Below are positions 6,701 through 13,098 of a stretch of DNA of 13,343 nucleotides, piece by piece. Numbering within the stretch: the first letter of the stretch is position 1; each line of letters starts with the position of its first letter. The notes beneath the pieces are model-generated. The model was not told the DNA's origin. It made no database searches and worked only from the letters and a program-made list of their open reading frames with translations. The DNA is from Thiopontia sp964647745 (lineage in GTDB: Bacteria; Pseudomonadota; Gammaproteobacteria; GCF-002020875): assembly GCA_964647745.1 (NCBI GenBank), contig CAZYJG010000036.1, positions 1-13,343 on the forward strand, read 5' to 3'. Made by a program: the position numbers and the translations under genes.

Positions 6701-7398
6701 GACAACTTCAATCCACCATGACAGCAGCCATGATCCTGCTACTGGCAACACTGCCCCAATCCGGCCATGCAGGGGGCAAGGAGACTGCCACCATCTGGTC
6801 GGCCGTGCAGGTTCTGGAAGACATCCTGAATGATGACTCTGAGGAGAGCATCCCGACCTCACTGTTGCGCAAGGGAGATGGTGTTGTCATTCTGCCCGGC
6901 ATGCTCAGTGTCGGATTCGGTGTCGGAGTCAGCCATGGCAAGGGGGTGATGCTGTTTCGCAAGGATGGTGAATGGAACAACCCCATCTTTATCTCCATGA
7001 CCGGTGCCAGCTACGGATACCAGATTGGCGCACAGTCGAGTGATGTCATCCTCTCTTTCAAGCGCCCCAACACCATCGACAGCCTGCTGGATGGAAAGCT
7101 GACGCTGGGAGTGGATGCAGCAATCTCTGCGGGGCCCGTTGGCCGGGACACAACCGTTGCCACCGACCCCACCCTGAAGACCGAGATCTACTCCTGGTCA
7201 CGCAGTCGCGGGCTGTTTGTCGGTGTTGCCCTCGATGGCTCCGCCCTGACCGTTGATGATGAGGCCAATGCAACATTCTATGACCAGGCAGATATCACCG
7301 CAGAGGATATCATCCAGCAACCCACGAGCAATCGTTCAAGCGGCCTGCGTCGTCTCAAGGCGCTGCTGAATCAACATGTCACTGGAGACGCCTCGTGA
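6697..7398 (+). CDS. SYLF/Ysc84-domain protein with signal peptide
   Basis: A 233-residue SYLF (formerly DUF500, Ysc84-like) protein. Residues 1-25 look like a Sec signal peptide (AAMILLLATLPQSGHA with an Ala-x-Ala-like end), so the mature protein should be periplasmic or envelope-attached. The domain follows: SLLRKGDGVVILPGM, then a glycine-rich stretch VGFGVGVSHGKGV, then YGYQIGAQSSDVILSF, then LTLGVDAAISAGPVGRDT, and SRSRGLFVGVALDGSAL near the end. These are the recurring SYLF blocks. Eukaryotic members bind phosphoinositides and actin; bacterial roles are poorly known, with lipid binding the usual guess. It lies between hisI and hisE, overlapping both by 4 nt (ATGA, GTGA), although nothing in the sequence links it to histidine synthesis. 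Confidence 0.88.
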   Translation: MRQLQSTMTAAMILLLATLPQSGHAGGKETATIWSAVQVLEDILNDDSEESIPTSLLRKGDGVVILPGMLSVGFGVGVSHGKGVMLFRKDGEWNNPIFISMTGASYGYQIGAQSSDVILSFKRPNTIDSLLDGKLTLGVDAAISAGPVGRDTTVATDPTLKTEIYSWSRSRGLFVGVALDGSALTVDDEANATFYDQADITAEDIIQQPTSNRSSGLRRLKALLNQHVTGDAS

Positions 7399-7721
7399 GC
7401 AATAGTGTCCTGCAAGAGCTGGCCTCCGTACTGGAGCAGAGAAAATCCGCCGATCCGAAGGACTCCTATGTGGCCCACCTCTACCAGAAGGGGATTGATG
7501 CCATTCTGAAAAAAATCGGGGAGGAGGCGACCGAGACCGTGATTGCGGCGAAAGAGGGAGATCGTGCCCATACAGTTTATGAGATGGCTGACCTCTGGTT
7601 TCACTGTCTTGTCCTGCTCAGCCACCAGGGGATCTCACCCGATGAGATCCTTGCTGAGCTGGAGCGTCGATTTGGCCTCTCCGGCCATGAGGAGAAGGCG
7701 TCAAGGGGGGGGCAGCAGTGA
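7395..7721 (+). CDS. hisE: Phosphoribosyl-ATP pyrophosphatase
   Basis: HisE removes pyrophosphate from PR-ATP, the second step of histidine synthesis. The 108-residue all-helical protein has the MazG-like signature: SYVAHLYQKGIDAILKKIGEE, then ATETVIAAKEGD, then YEMADLWFHCLVLLSHQGI, whose acidic residues (EE, E, E/D) bind Mg2+. The ending LERRFGLSGHEEKASR is typical of gammaproteobacterial HisE. It starts at a GTG overlapping the stop of the SYLF gene (GTGA), and its own TGA overlaps the GTG start of the HIT gene. Transcription with hisI, although split from it by the SYLF gene, is strongly suggested by these overlaps. Confidence 0.96.
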   Translation: MSNSVLQELASVLEQRKSADPKDSYVAHLYQKGIDAILKKIGEEATETVIAAKEGDRAHTVYEMADLWFHCLVLLSHQGISPDEILAELERRFGLSGHEEKASRGGQQ

Positions 7722-8059
7722 GCAGCGATTGCCTCTTCTGCAAGATGGTGGCTGGAGAGATTCCAGCGGATGTGGTCTATGAGGATGATGAGATCCTGGT
7801 ATTCAAGGACATCTATCCCAAGGCTGAGGTCCACCTGCTGATGATTCCAAAACAGCACACCGAGAGCCTTGCAACACTGACCCCGGATGATGATGCACTG
7901 ACTGCACGGATGGTTCGGCTACTTCCGAAGCTGGCCAGTGAACAGGGGCTGGAGGGCGGTTTTCGGACCATTATCAATACCGGGAGCGAGGGTGGACAGG
8001 TGATCTTTCATCTCCACATGCATCTGCTGGGGGGGAAAAATCTCCCCGGATTCGGATAA
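7718..8059 (+). CDS. HIT-family nucleotide hydrolase (HinT-like)
   Basis: A 113-residue histidine-triad protein. It starts CLFCKMVAGEIPADVVYEDDEILVFKDI, the usual HinT opening, and carries the catalytic triad HLHMHLLGG near its end (H-x-H-x-H with hydrophobic x). HinT proteins are cytoplasmic dimers that hydrolyse adenosine phosphoramidates and acyl-adenylates. The start is a GTG overlapping the hisE stop (GTGA); no ATG is available before the CLFC block. A HIT gene between hisE and tatA is a common arrangement in beta- and gammaproteobacteria, which supports the reading of this locus as one long unit. The physiological substrate is unknown. Confidence 0.93.
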   Translation: MSSDCLFCKMVAGEIPADVVYEDDEILVFKDIYPKAEVHLLMIPKQHTESLATLTPDDDALTARMVRLLPKLASEQGLEGGFRTIINTGSEGGQVIFHLHMHLLGGKNLPGFG

Positions 8060-8110
8060 AAGCATTATAATTTTGCGCTTATTCATCAGTTGGTTGTTTA
8101 GCTTTAGATA

Positions 8111-8116
8111 AGGGAG
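8111..8116 (+). promoter_or_regulatory. tatA ribosome binding site and upstream region
   Basis: AGGGAG lies 8 nt before the tatA ATG. The 65-nt gap after the HIT gene also has a perfect TATAAT at 8066-8071, but the bases 17 upstream (TCCCCG) do not resemble a -35, so a separate tat promoter is uncertain. Confidence 0.5.
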
Positions 8117-8124
8117 TATTTGCG

Positions 8125-8367
8125 ATGGGTGTTGGAGGCATTGGAATTTGGCAGTTACTGATTGTACTGGTACTGGTCATTCTCATTTTTGGTACCAAGA
8201 AACTGAAAAATGTGGGTGGTGACCTTGGTGGAGCAATCAAGAGTTTCAAGAAGGCGGTCAAGGATGAGGACAAGGGTGGAGAGACGCCAAGTGAACCTGC
8301 TCAACTCAACCAGGCTGAAGAGGATGTGATTGAGGGGCAGAAGGTCGAAGAGAAAGAGAAGGTATAG
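8125..8367 (+). CDS. tatA: Sec-independent protein translocase subunit TatA
   Basis: TatA oligomerises to form the passage for folded twin-arginine substrates across the inner membrane. The 80-residue protein has a short N-terminus, one transmembrane helix (about residues 6-22, GIWQLLIVLVLVILIFG), the FGTKKLKNVGGDLGGAIKSFKKAV hinge and amphipathic helix, and an acidic unstructured tail. The FG hinge and following lysines identify TatA/E, and the context with tatB and tatC points to TatA. It has the best ribosome binding site of the three tat genes, in keeping with the usual excess of TatA. A 126-nt gap separates it from tatB. Confidence 0.96.
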   Translation: MGVGGIGIWQLLIVLVLVILIFGTKKLKNVGGDLGGAIKSFKKAVKDEDKGGETPSEPAQLNQAEEDVIEGQKVEEKEKV

Positions 8368-8493
8368 TGGTCTCTGGCCATGAGGCCATCAATTATCATA
8401 TGCCTGCAGCAGGGTAGCGCCATTAACCGCCCTGCCTGACCTCTCCTCAACCGGGGATCAAAACCTCATACACCCCCTTGCAGATCTACATTT
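8368..8493. other. tatA-tatB spacer with short inverted repeats
   Basis: This spacer is long compared with the overlapping junctions elsewhere in the locus. It holds TGGCC-ATGA-GGCCA at 8375-8388, and further on GCAGGG paired with CCCTGC around 8408-8431. Neither is followed by a T-tract, so they are not standard terminators. They could damp readthrough or mark an mRNA processing point that leaves TatA in excess; this is inference. Confidence 0.35.
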
Positions 8494-8901
8494 ATGTTTG
8501 ATATCGGATTCTGGGAACTGACAATTATCGCAGTGGTCACCCTGTTGGTGGTTGGCCCCGAGCGGATGCCCGCTCTCGCCCGTACCGCCGGCAAGTGGTT
8601 TGGAAAGATCTCCCGCTTCATCAGCTCCGTCAAATCCGATATTGATCGTGAACTCAAGGCAGAGGATATGAAGAAGGTGATGGAGAAGCACGCCTCTGCC
8701 GCCGGACTGCACGATATTATTGAGGAGACCCAGTCCGACATGAAGGAGATTCATGAGGCAACCGAGGAGATGGTTTCTGCCACCAATGAGGTTGCCCAGG
8801 AGGCGGAGGAGTCCTCGTCCCCTCTCGACACCGGTGCCCAGCCCCCTGAATCTGCCGCTGATCATGACACCTATGATCGTGATGATGAGCACTACTCATG
8901 A
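8494..8901 (+). CDS. tatB: Sec-independent protein translocase subunit TatB
   Basis: TatB joins TatC in the receptor complex that recognises twin-arginine signal peptides. The 135-residue protein opens MFDIGFWELTIIAVVTLLVVGPERMP, in which the short periplasmic start, single helix and GPERxP hinge are diagnostic of TatB rather than TatA. An amphipathic helix follows (ARTAGKWFGKISRFISS), then a longer charged helical section (about 45-105) and a disordered acidic tail. The leader has no good ribosome binding site. The stop overlaps the tatC start (ATGA). Confidence 0.95.
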   Translation: MFDIGFWELTIIAVVTLLVVGPERMPALARTAGKWFGKISRFISSVKSDIDRELKAEDMKKVMEKHASAAGLHDIIEETQSDMKEIHEATEEMVSATNEVAQEAEESSSPLDTGAQPPESAADHDTYDRDDEHYS

Positions 8902-10004
8902 GCGACACAACCACGGATGATATTGCTCCCGAGCAGACCTTTGTCAGCCATCTGATCGAACTGCGCGACCGCCTGCTCCGCATCGTGGTGGCAGTGCTGG
9001 TGGTTTTTCTTGCGCTCTTCGCCTTCGCCAATGATATCTACCACTATATCGCCAGCCCATTGATGGAGCTTCTGCCTGAGGGGCAGAGCATGATTGCCAC
9101 CGGGGTCATCTCCCCGTTTCTCACCCCCTTCAAGCTGACCCTGATTTTCTCTTTCTATCTGGCCATCCCCTATATCCTCTACCAGGTATGGGGCTTTGTT
9201 GCCCCCGGTCTCTACAAGCATGAGCGCAAGATGGTAATGCCTCTCGCGGCATCCAGTACGGTCCTCTTCTATGCAGGAATGGCCTTTGCCTACTATGTTG
9301 TCTTTCCGCTGATCTTTGCCTTCCTCACCACCACGGCACCAGAGGGTGTTGAGGTGATGCCGGACATGAAGGACTATCTGGACTTTGTACTGAAGCTCTT
9401 CTTTGCCTTTGGTGTTGCCTTTGAGGTACCGATCGCAACCATTCTGCTGGTCTGGATGGGCACCACAACACCGGAGAGGCTGCGCGAAAAACGGCCCTAT
9501 GTCATCGTCGGTGCCTTTGTAATCGGCATGCTGCTGACCCCGCCCGACATGATCTCCCAGACCCTGCTGGCGATCCCCATGTGGTTTCTGTTTGAGATGG
9601 GTATTCTCTTCTCCCCCTTCTTTGCCCCCAAGGATAACCTGGAGAGTGGCTCGGAAGAGAGCCCACCAGACAGCCCTCCTCCCAACAGCCCCTCTGGAGG
9701 TGACAGCTCCGACACAAGTGGTGCCAGCGAAGAGGGTGGTCTCACCGATAGTGAGATGGAGGCCGAGCTGGATCGGATCGAGGCAGAGGAGGCCGCCGAA
9801 GAGGAGCGTGAACGGGCAGAACGGGCACGCAGAAAGGCACAGCGAACAGCTGATAATGTCCGCATGGACCACTATGAGCCCCCCATCTCCAAGCGCTATG
9901 CGCCGCTGGATGAGGAGAGCGAAAAGATGCTCGATGAGGAGCTGGAGCTGATGGATGGGGGCGCTGAGAGCGAGTCCCCCTCTTCTGAGGGCAGTGGGCG
10001 CTAA
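8898..10004 (+). CDS. tatC: Sec-independent protein translocase TatC with long acidic C-terminal tail
   Basis: TatC is the six-helix membrane receptor for twin-arginine signal peptides. Residues 1-242 are a complete TatC: SHLIELRDRLLR on the first cytoplasmic segment, SPFLTPFKL, then GLYKHERK, then YLDFVLKLFFAFGVAFEVP and LLTPPDMISQ, with six hydrophobic helices. E. coli TatC has 258 aa, whereas this has 368. The extra 125 or so residues comprise a Ser/Pro/Gly-rich linker (about 246-281) and a strongly charged helix (about 284-316) containing EMEAELDRIEAEEAAEEE and an Arg-rich part. A final acidic segment follows. The last transmembrane helix puts this tail in the cytoplasm. Base use continues unchanged into the tail and there is no frameshift, so it is a true extension. 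The stop overlaps that of gpmI on the other strand. Confidence 0.96.
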   Translation: MSDTTTDDIAPEQTFVSHLIELRDRLLRIVVAVLVVFLALFAFANDIYHYIASPLMELLPEGQSMIATGVISPFLTPFKLTLIFSFYLAIPYILYQVWGFVAPGLYKHERKMVMPLAASSTVLFYAGMAFAYYVVFPLIFAFLTTTAPEGVEVMPDMKDYLDFVLKLFFAFGVAFEVPIATILLVWMGTTTPERLREKRPYVIVGAFVIGMLLTPPDMISQTLLAIPMWFLFEMGILFSPFFAPKDNLESGSEESPPDSPPPNSPSGGDSSDTSGASEEGGLTDSEMEAELDRIEAEEAAEEERERAERARRKAQRTADNVRMDHYEPPISKRYAPLDEESEKMLDEELELMDGGAESESPSSEGSGR

Positions 10005-11545
10005 CCGAGCAGGCTCTGTCCCGTCATCTCCGAGGGAACCTTCAGCCCCATGATGTGAAGCAGTGTGGGGGCAAGATCCGATAGGCTGCCGCGGGATACC
10101 CGCTCTGTCTGAATGCTGTTTCCGATATAGATCAGTGGCACCGGATTCATGGTGTGCGAGGTATGGGGCTGACCGGTATCATGGTCACACATGGTCTCGC
10201 TGTTGCCATGGTCTGCGGTGAGTAACATGTCCCCATTAGCCTCACGGATGGCATCAACGACTCTGCCCAGGCAGTGGTCCAGGGCCTCAATCGCCTCAAC
10301 CGCCGCATCCATCTTTCCGGTATGGCCTACCATGTCGGAGTTTGCGAAATTACAGATGATGACATCATATTTTCCGCCCCGAATCTCATCCACCAGTCGT
10401 GCCGTTACCTCATAGGCGCTCATCTCCGGCTGCTGATCATAGGTCTCTACGTCTGGAGAGCAGATCAGCAGTCGATCCTCATAGGGATAGGGCTCCTCCA
10501 CCCCGCCATTGAAGAAGAAGGTGACATGGGCATACTTCTCGGTCTCGGCAATTCTCAACTGGCGCAGCCCGAATCTGGATATATACTCGCCAAAGACGTT
10601 ATGGAGACGCTCGGGCGGGAAGGCAACGGGAATTCCGTACTCTTTCTTGTACTCCGTCAGTGAGGTGATGGAGCCCAGTTTCGGCCAGAACCCGCGCTCA
10701 AACCCCTCAAACTCCTCCAGAATCAGCGCCTCTGTCAGTTGGCGCGCCCGGTCTGAACGATAGTTCATCAACAGAACGATATCACCATCCTGCATCTGTG
10801 CTGGTGACTCCCCTTCACCGGCAATCACTGTTGCATCGACAAACTCATCAGTCTCACCCCGTGCATAGGCCATCTCCAGTGCCTCCATCGCACTACCGGC
10901 ACGATTCTCGGCAACCCCCTCAACCATTGCACGATAGGACTTCTCGACCCGTTTCCAGCGCCGGTCACGATCCATGGAGAAGTGGCGCCCCACAATGGAG
11001 GCGATGGAGCCCGCCCCACAGTTCTCAAAAACGGCCTCCATCTTCTCTATCGAGGGGGCTGCACTTTTTGGCGGGGTATCCCTCCCATCGAGGAATGCAT
11101 GGACATAAATTTTCCTTGCGCCACGCTCTGCGGCCATCTGAACGATCGAGTGAATGTGCTCCTCGTGACTATGGACCCCCCCCGGAGAGAGCAGACCGAC
11201 AACATGGATGGCATGGTCACCCTCGATTGCCTGGTTAATGGGGTCAACCAGCGTCTGGTTGGAGTAGAAAGAGTGCGTGCGGATAGAGCGACAGATCCGG
11301 GTATACTCCTGATAGACAACACGACCCGCACCCAGATTCAGGTGGCCCACCTCGGAGTTGCCCATCTGATCGGCAGGCAACCCCACCTCGGCCCCGTGGG
11401 TAGTGATCAGTGTATGTGGGTTCTCCTCCCACAGACGATCCCATACCGGTGTCTCTGCAGCCACAATTGCGTTGCAGTCTGGGGCCTCTCTATACCCCCA
11501 GCCATCGAGAATACAGAGTAGCGTAGGGCCTCTTTTCTTGCTCAT
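10001..11545 (-). CDS. gpmI: 2,3-bisphosphoglycerate-independent phosphoglycerate mutase
   Basis: GpmI interconverts 3- and 2-phosphoglycerate in glycolysis and gluconeogenesis using two Mn2+ ions. The 514-residue protein is of normal length. The N-terminal metal ligand is in LCILDGWGYRE, and the phosphoserine nucleophile is in MGNSEVGHLNLGAGR. The transferase domain continues with LSPGGVHSHEEHI, then HAFLDGRDTPPKSA, NYRSDRARQL and the C-terminal metal ligands NSDMVGHTGKMDAAV and TADHGNSETM. The ATG is preceded by only a weak ribosome binding site (TTGAGATGA, about 12 nt away). It is transcribed towards tatC and diverges from the ArsR gene. Its position next to a yibN-like rhodanese and grxC matches E. 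coli and Pseudomonas synteny from memory. Confidence 0.97.
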   Translation of the reverse strand: MSKKRGPTLLCILDGWGYREAPDCNAIVAAETPVWDRLWEENPHTLITTHGAEVGLPADQMGNSEVGHLNLGAGRVVYQEYTRICRSIRTHSFYSNQTLVDPINQAIEGDHAIHVVGLLSPGGVHSHEEHIHSIVQMAAERGARKIYVHAFLDGRDTPPKSAAPSIEKMEAVFENCGAGSIASIVGRHFSMDRDRRWKRVEKSYRAMVEGVAENRAGSAMEALEMAYARGETDEFVDATVIAGEGESPAQMQDGDIVLLMNYRSDRARQLTEALILEEFEGFERGFWPKLGSITSLTEYKKEYGIPVAFPPERLHNVFGEYISRFGLRQLRIAETEKYAHVTFFFNGGVEEPYPYEDRLLICSPDVETYDQQPEMSAYEVTARLVDEIRGGKYDVIICNFANSDMVGHTGKMDAAVEAIEALDHCLGRVVDAIREANGDMLLTADHGNSETMCDHDTGQPHTSHTMNPVPLIYIGNSIQTERVSRGSLSDLAPTLLHIMGLKVPSEMTGQSLLG

Positions 11546-11656
11546 AAAATATGATTCATCTCAAAGTAGACAATGAGCCTGTTATTATATAATGTCACGC
11601 TTTATAAGTGTGTGTGGATCTGAAGAAATCAACTCAAGGACAGAGGGGAACCATAG
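11546..11656. promoter_or_regulatory. Divergent gpmI/arsR control region with AT-rich palindrome
   Basis: ATTATATAAT at 11584-11593 is a perfect 10-bp palindrome, so it offers a TATAAT on each strand. On the + strand TAGACA at 11567-11572 is 15 bp upstream of TATAAT at 11588-11593, a good pair with short spacing. The palindrome covers the -10 position, where an ArsR-family repressor would be expected to bind. GAGGGG about 10 nt before the ATG at 11657 is the arsR ribosome binding site. Confidence 0.5.
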
Positions 11657-11998
11657 ATGAGTGAAACGGAAGCAGTGGGGACTGGGGAGTGTGAGGAGAC
11701 GGAAAACCTGCTGGGCAATGACGAGGATATTGATCGCGCCTCCGCCTCGCTGAAGGCAATGTCCCATCCACTGCGCCTGAAAATTCTCTGTGTTCTGGGC
11801 AACAAGGAGCTGAGCGTACAGCAGATTGTTGATGCGGTTGGAACCTCACAGAGCAACATCTCCCAGCACCTCTCAACACTGCGCAACCGTGGAATCCTCG
11901 ACTCCTACAAGGATGCAAACCGGGTCTTCTACATGGTGGGCGACAGCCGGACGCTGAAGCTGATCAGCATGATGAAAGAGGTCTTCTGCCGCTGCTAG
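11657..11998 (+). CDS. ArsR-family regulator, candidate persulfide sensor (SqrR/BigR/YgaV-like)
   Basis: A 113-residue winged-helix repressor. Residues 1-26 form an acidic extension. The core begins SASLKAMSHPLRLKILCVLG, continues with the helix-turn-helix SVQQIVDAVGTSQSNISQHLSTLRNRGIL, and the wing is DSYKDANRVFYMV. Cysteines are C12, C45, C111 and C113. The C45-C111 distance of 66 residues, with one Cys in the LKILC helix and one in the last helix (KEVFC), equals C41-C107 of Rhodobacter SqrR and the pair of E. coli YgaV and Xylella BigR. Those proteins release DNA when a polysulfide bridge forms. The ELCVCD metal motif of arsenic ArsR is absent. The following genes (DUF2892, rhodanese, glutaredoxin) fit a sulfide/persulfide role. 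The family is certain; the ligand is inferred. Confidence 0.88.
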   Translation: MSETEAVGTGECEETENLLGNDEDIDRASASLKAMSHPLRLKILCVLGNKELSVQQIVDAVGTSQSNISQHLSTLRNRGILDSYKDANRVFYMVGDSRTLKLISMMKEVFCRC

Positions 11999-12035
11999 GA
12001 CTGTCAGGTCGTTTTTTCGGCTGCTCCTGACTCCT
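11997..12035 (+). other. Imperfect hairpin at the end of the arsR gene
   Basis: GTCAGG (12003-12008) pairs with CCTGAC (12026-12031). After a 2-nt bulge the stem continues as AGGA (11997-12000) with TCCT (12032-12035), and the loop holds TTTTTT. It begins at the arsR stop codon. No T-tract follows the stem directly, so it is a weak terminator at best; an RNA stability or attenuation element is possible. Confidence 0.35.
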
Positions 12036-12054
12036 CCTGAGGGGGCGTTTTCGT

Positions 12055-12060
12055 TATAAT
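12055..12060 (+). promoter_or_regulatory. Putative -10 element upstream of the DUF2892 gene
   Basis: A perfect TATAAT lies 46 nt before the ATG at 12107, so a transcript could start near 12067. No recognisable -35 is present 16-18 bp upstream (TCCTCC), so the promoter would be weak or activator-dependent. AAGGAG at 12095-12100 is the ribosome binding site, 6 nt from the ATG. Confidence 0.4.
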
Positions 12061-12106
12061 AGCGGGTCCGATTTCCTCTCTTTACATTCCATTCAAGGAG
12101 AACCCC

Positions 12107-12340
12107 ATGACAAGAGAACAGATTCTTCGAATTCTTGCCGGTTTCTTTATTCTGCTTTCGCTGATGCTGGACGGCACCATCTCCATGGAGCCTAGCTGGC
12201 TCTGGTTTACCGCCTTTGTTGGGCTAAACCTCTTCCAGAGTGGATTTACCAAATTCTGCATTCCGGAAAAACTGCTCGAGAAGTTCAATATCGGCAAGCC
12301 CTGTTGCTGGGCCGAAGAGCAGAAGAGCAACAACGCATAA
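12107..12340 (+). CDS. DUF2892 (YgaP-like transmembrane domain) protein
   Basis: A 77-residue inner-membrane protein with two helices, about residues 7-21 (LRILAGFFILLSLML) and 31-46 (WLWFTAFVGLNLFQSG). The first is followed by the GFTKFCIPEKLLEKFNIGK block that defines the DUF2892 family. Cysteines are C51, within that block, and the adjacent pair C66-C67. In E. coli YgaP the same type of membrane hairpin is fused to a rhodanese domain; here it is a separate gene, with a membrane rhodanese 27 nt downstream. An excellent ribosome binding site (AAGGAG, 6 nt) supports the start. The likely role is a membrane partner in sulfane-sulfur transfer or export. That is inference: no activity is established from the sequence. 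Confidence 0.85.
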   Translation: MTREQILRILAGFFILLSLMLDGTISMEPSWLWFTAFVGLNLFQSGFTKFCIPEKLLEKFNIGKPCCWAEEQKSNNA

Positions 12341-12367
12341 ACACAAACAGCCTGCAGGTTACTGTTC

Positions 12368-12796
12368 ATGGATGAGCTATCTACCTTTGCATTCAACCAC
12401 TGGGAGTTGGTTGCTGCTTTCCTTGTCACATTGGCGCTTCTGCTCTTCAATATTTTTGGAGACCAGATTCGCGGATTCCAGTCCATCACCCCGGAGACGG
12501 CGTGCCGCATCCTCAATGGCGAGAACACCCTGATGATCGATGTCCGGACGCAGGATGAGCTTGCCAAGGATGGTCGTATCGAGAATGCATCACACATTCC
12601 GCTCAACCAGCTGAAAAACAGACTGGGTGATCTGGAAAAGCACCATCAACACCCTGTCATTGCGATCTGCCGCTCAGGCCAGCGTTCCGGGGTCGCCTGC
12701 TCACAGCTGAAGAAGAACGGTTTCGAGCAGGTATACAACCTGAAGGGGGGGATACTCTCATGGAAAAATGCAGGGCTGCCCGTCTCAAACAAATAA
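12368..12796 (+). CDS. Membrane-anchored rhodanese (YibN-like)
   Basis: A 142-residue protein with one N-terminal transmembrane helix (about residues 13-30, ELVAAFLVTLALLLFNIF) followed by a rhodanese domain. Domain hallmarks are LMIDVRTQDE (D58-R60), the GRIENASHIPLNQL segment, the active-site loop CRSGQRS with C101, and VYNLKGGILSWKNAGLPV at the end. C111 and C46 are extra cysteines. The layout equals E. coli YibN, encoded beside grxC and near gpmI. The positive segment after the helix and the YibN model suggest that the catalytic domain is cytoplasmic. It would accept sulfane sulfur and may hand it to glutaredoxin or thioredoxin, both encoded next. The leader has only a weak ribosome binding site. 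Confidence 0.92.
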   Translation: MDELSTFAFNHWELVAAFLVTLALLLFNIFGDQIRGFQSITPETACRILNGENTLMIDVRTQDELAKDGRIENASHIPLNQLKNRLGDLEKHHQHPVIAICRSGQRSGVACSQLKKNGFEQVYNLKGGILSWKNAGLPVSNK

Positions 12797-12821
12797 GCGT
12801 CAACCGTTAATCAATACCGTT

Positions 12822-13076
12822 ATGCCAACCATCGAAGTCTACTGTACACAAACCTGTCCCTACTGCCGCATGGCCGAGGCCCTGCTGGATAGAAAAGGGG
12901 CGCAATACACCAAGATCTTTGTTGATGGGGATGCCGAGGGGTGGAAGGCGATGGAGAAGAGGAGCGGGCGCAGAACAGTGCCTCAGATCTTTATTGGCGA
13001 TACCCATGTGGGTGGATTTGACGACCTCTCCGCACTCAATGCAGCGGGGAAACTGGACCCCCTGCTGGAGGGGTGA
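12822..13076 (+). CDS. grxC: Glutaredoxin 3
   Basis: An 84-residue dithiol glutaredoxin that uses glutathione to reduce disulfides and mixed disulfides. It opens MPTIEVYCTQTCPYCRMAEA with the active site CPYC (about residues 12-15). The cis-proline motif TVPQIFIGDTHVGGFDDL, near residues 53-70, provides glutathione binding, and the length matches GrxC. The start at 12822 is taken because it gives the normal N-terminus; an in-frame ATG at 12768 lies inside the rhodanese gene and would add unrelated residues. It follows the rhodanese by 25 nt with no clear ribosome binding site. grxC after a yibN-type rhodanese is conserved in gammaproteobacteria, but the usual next gene there, secB, is replaced here by a thioredoxin. 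Confidence 0.94.
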   Translation: MPTIEVYCTQTCPYCRMAEALLDRKGAQYTKIFVDGDAEGWKAMEKRSGRRTVPQIFIGDTHVGGFDDLSALNAAGKLDPLLEG

Positions 13077-13098
13077 ACACCGCGACAAACGAACCGTC

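Noticed and set aside
8066..8071. Perfect TATAAT upstream of tatA as a tat promoter
   Set aside because: No -35-like bases at 16-18 bp spacing; kept only as a remark because the genes may be read through from the his operon.
8892..9872. Long minus-strand open frame of 326 codons opposite tatC
   Set aside because: It lies wholly within tatC, has no recognisable domain and a low-complexity His/Gly-rich sequence typical of an antisense shadow.
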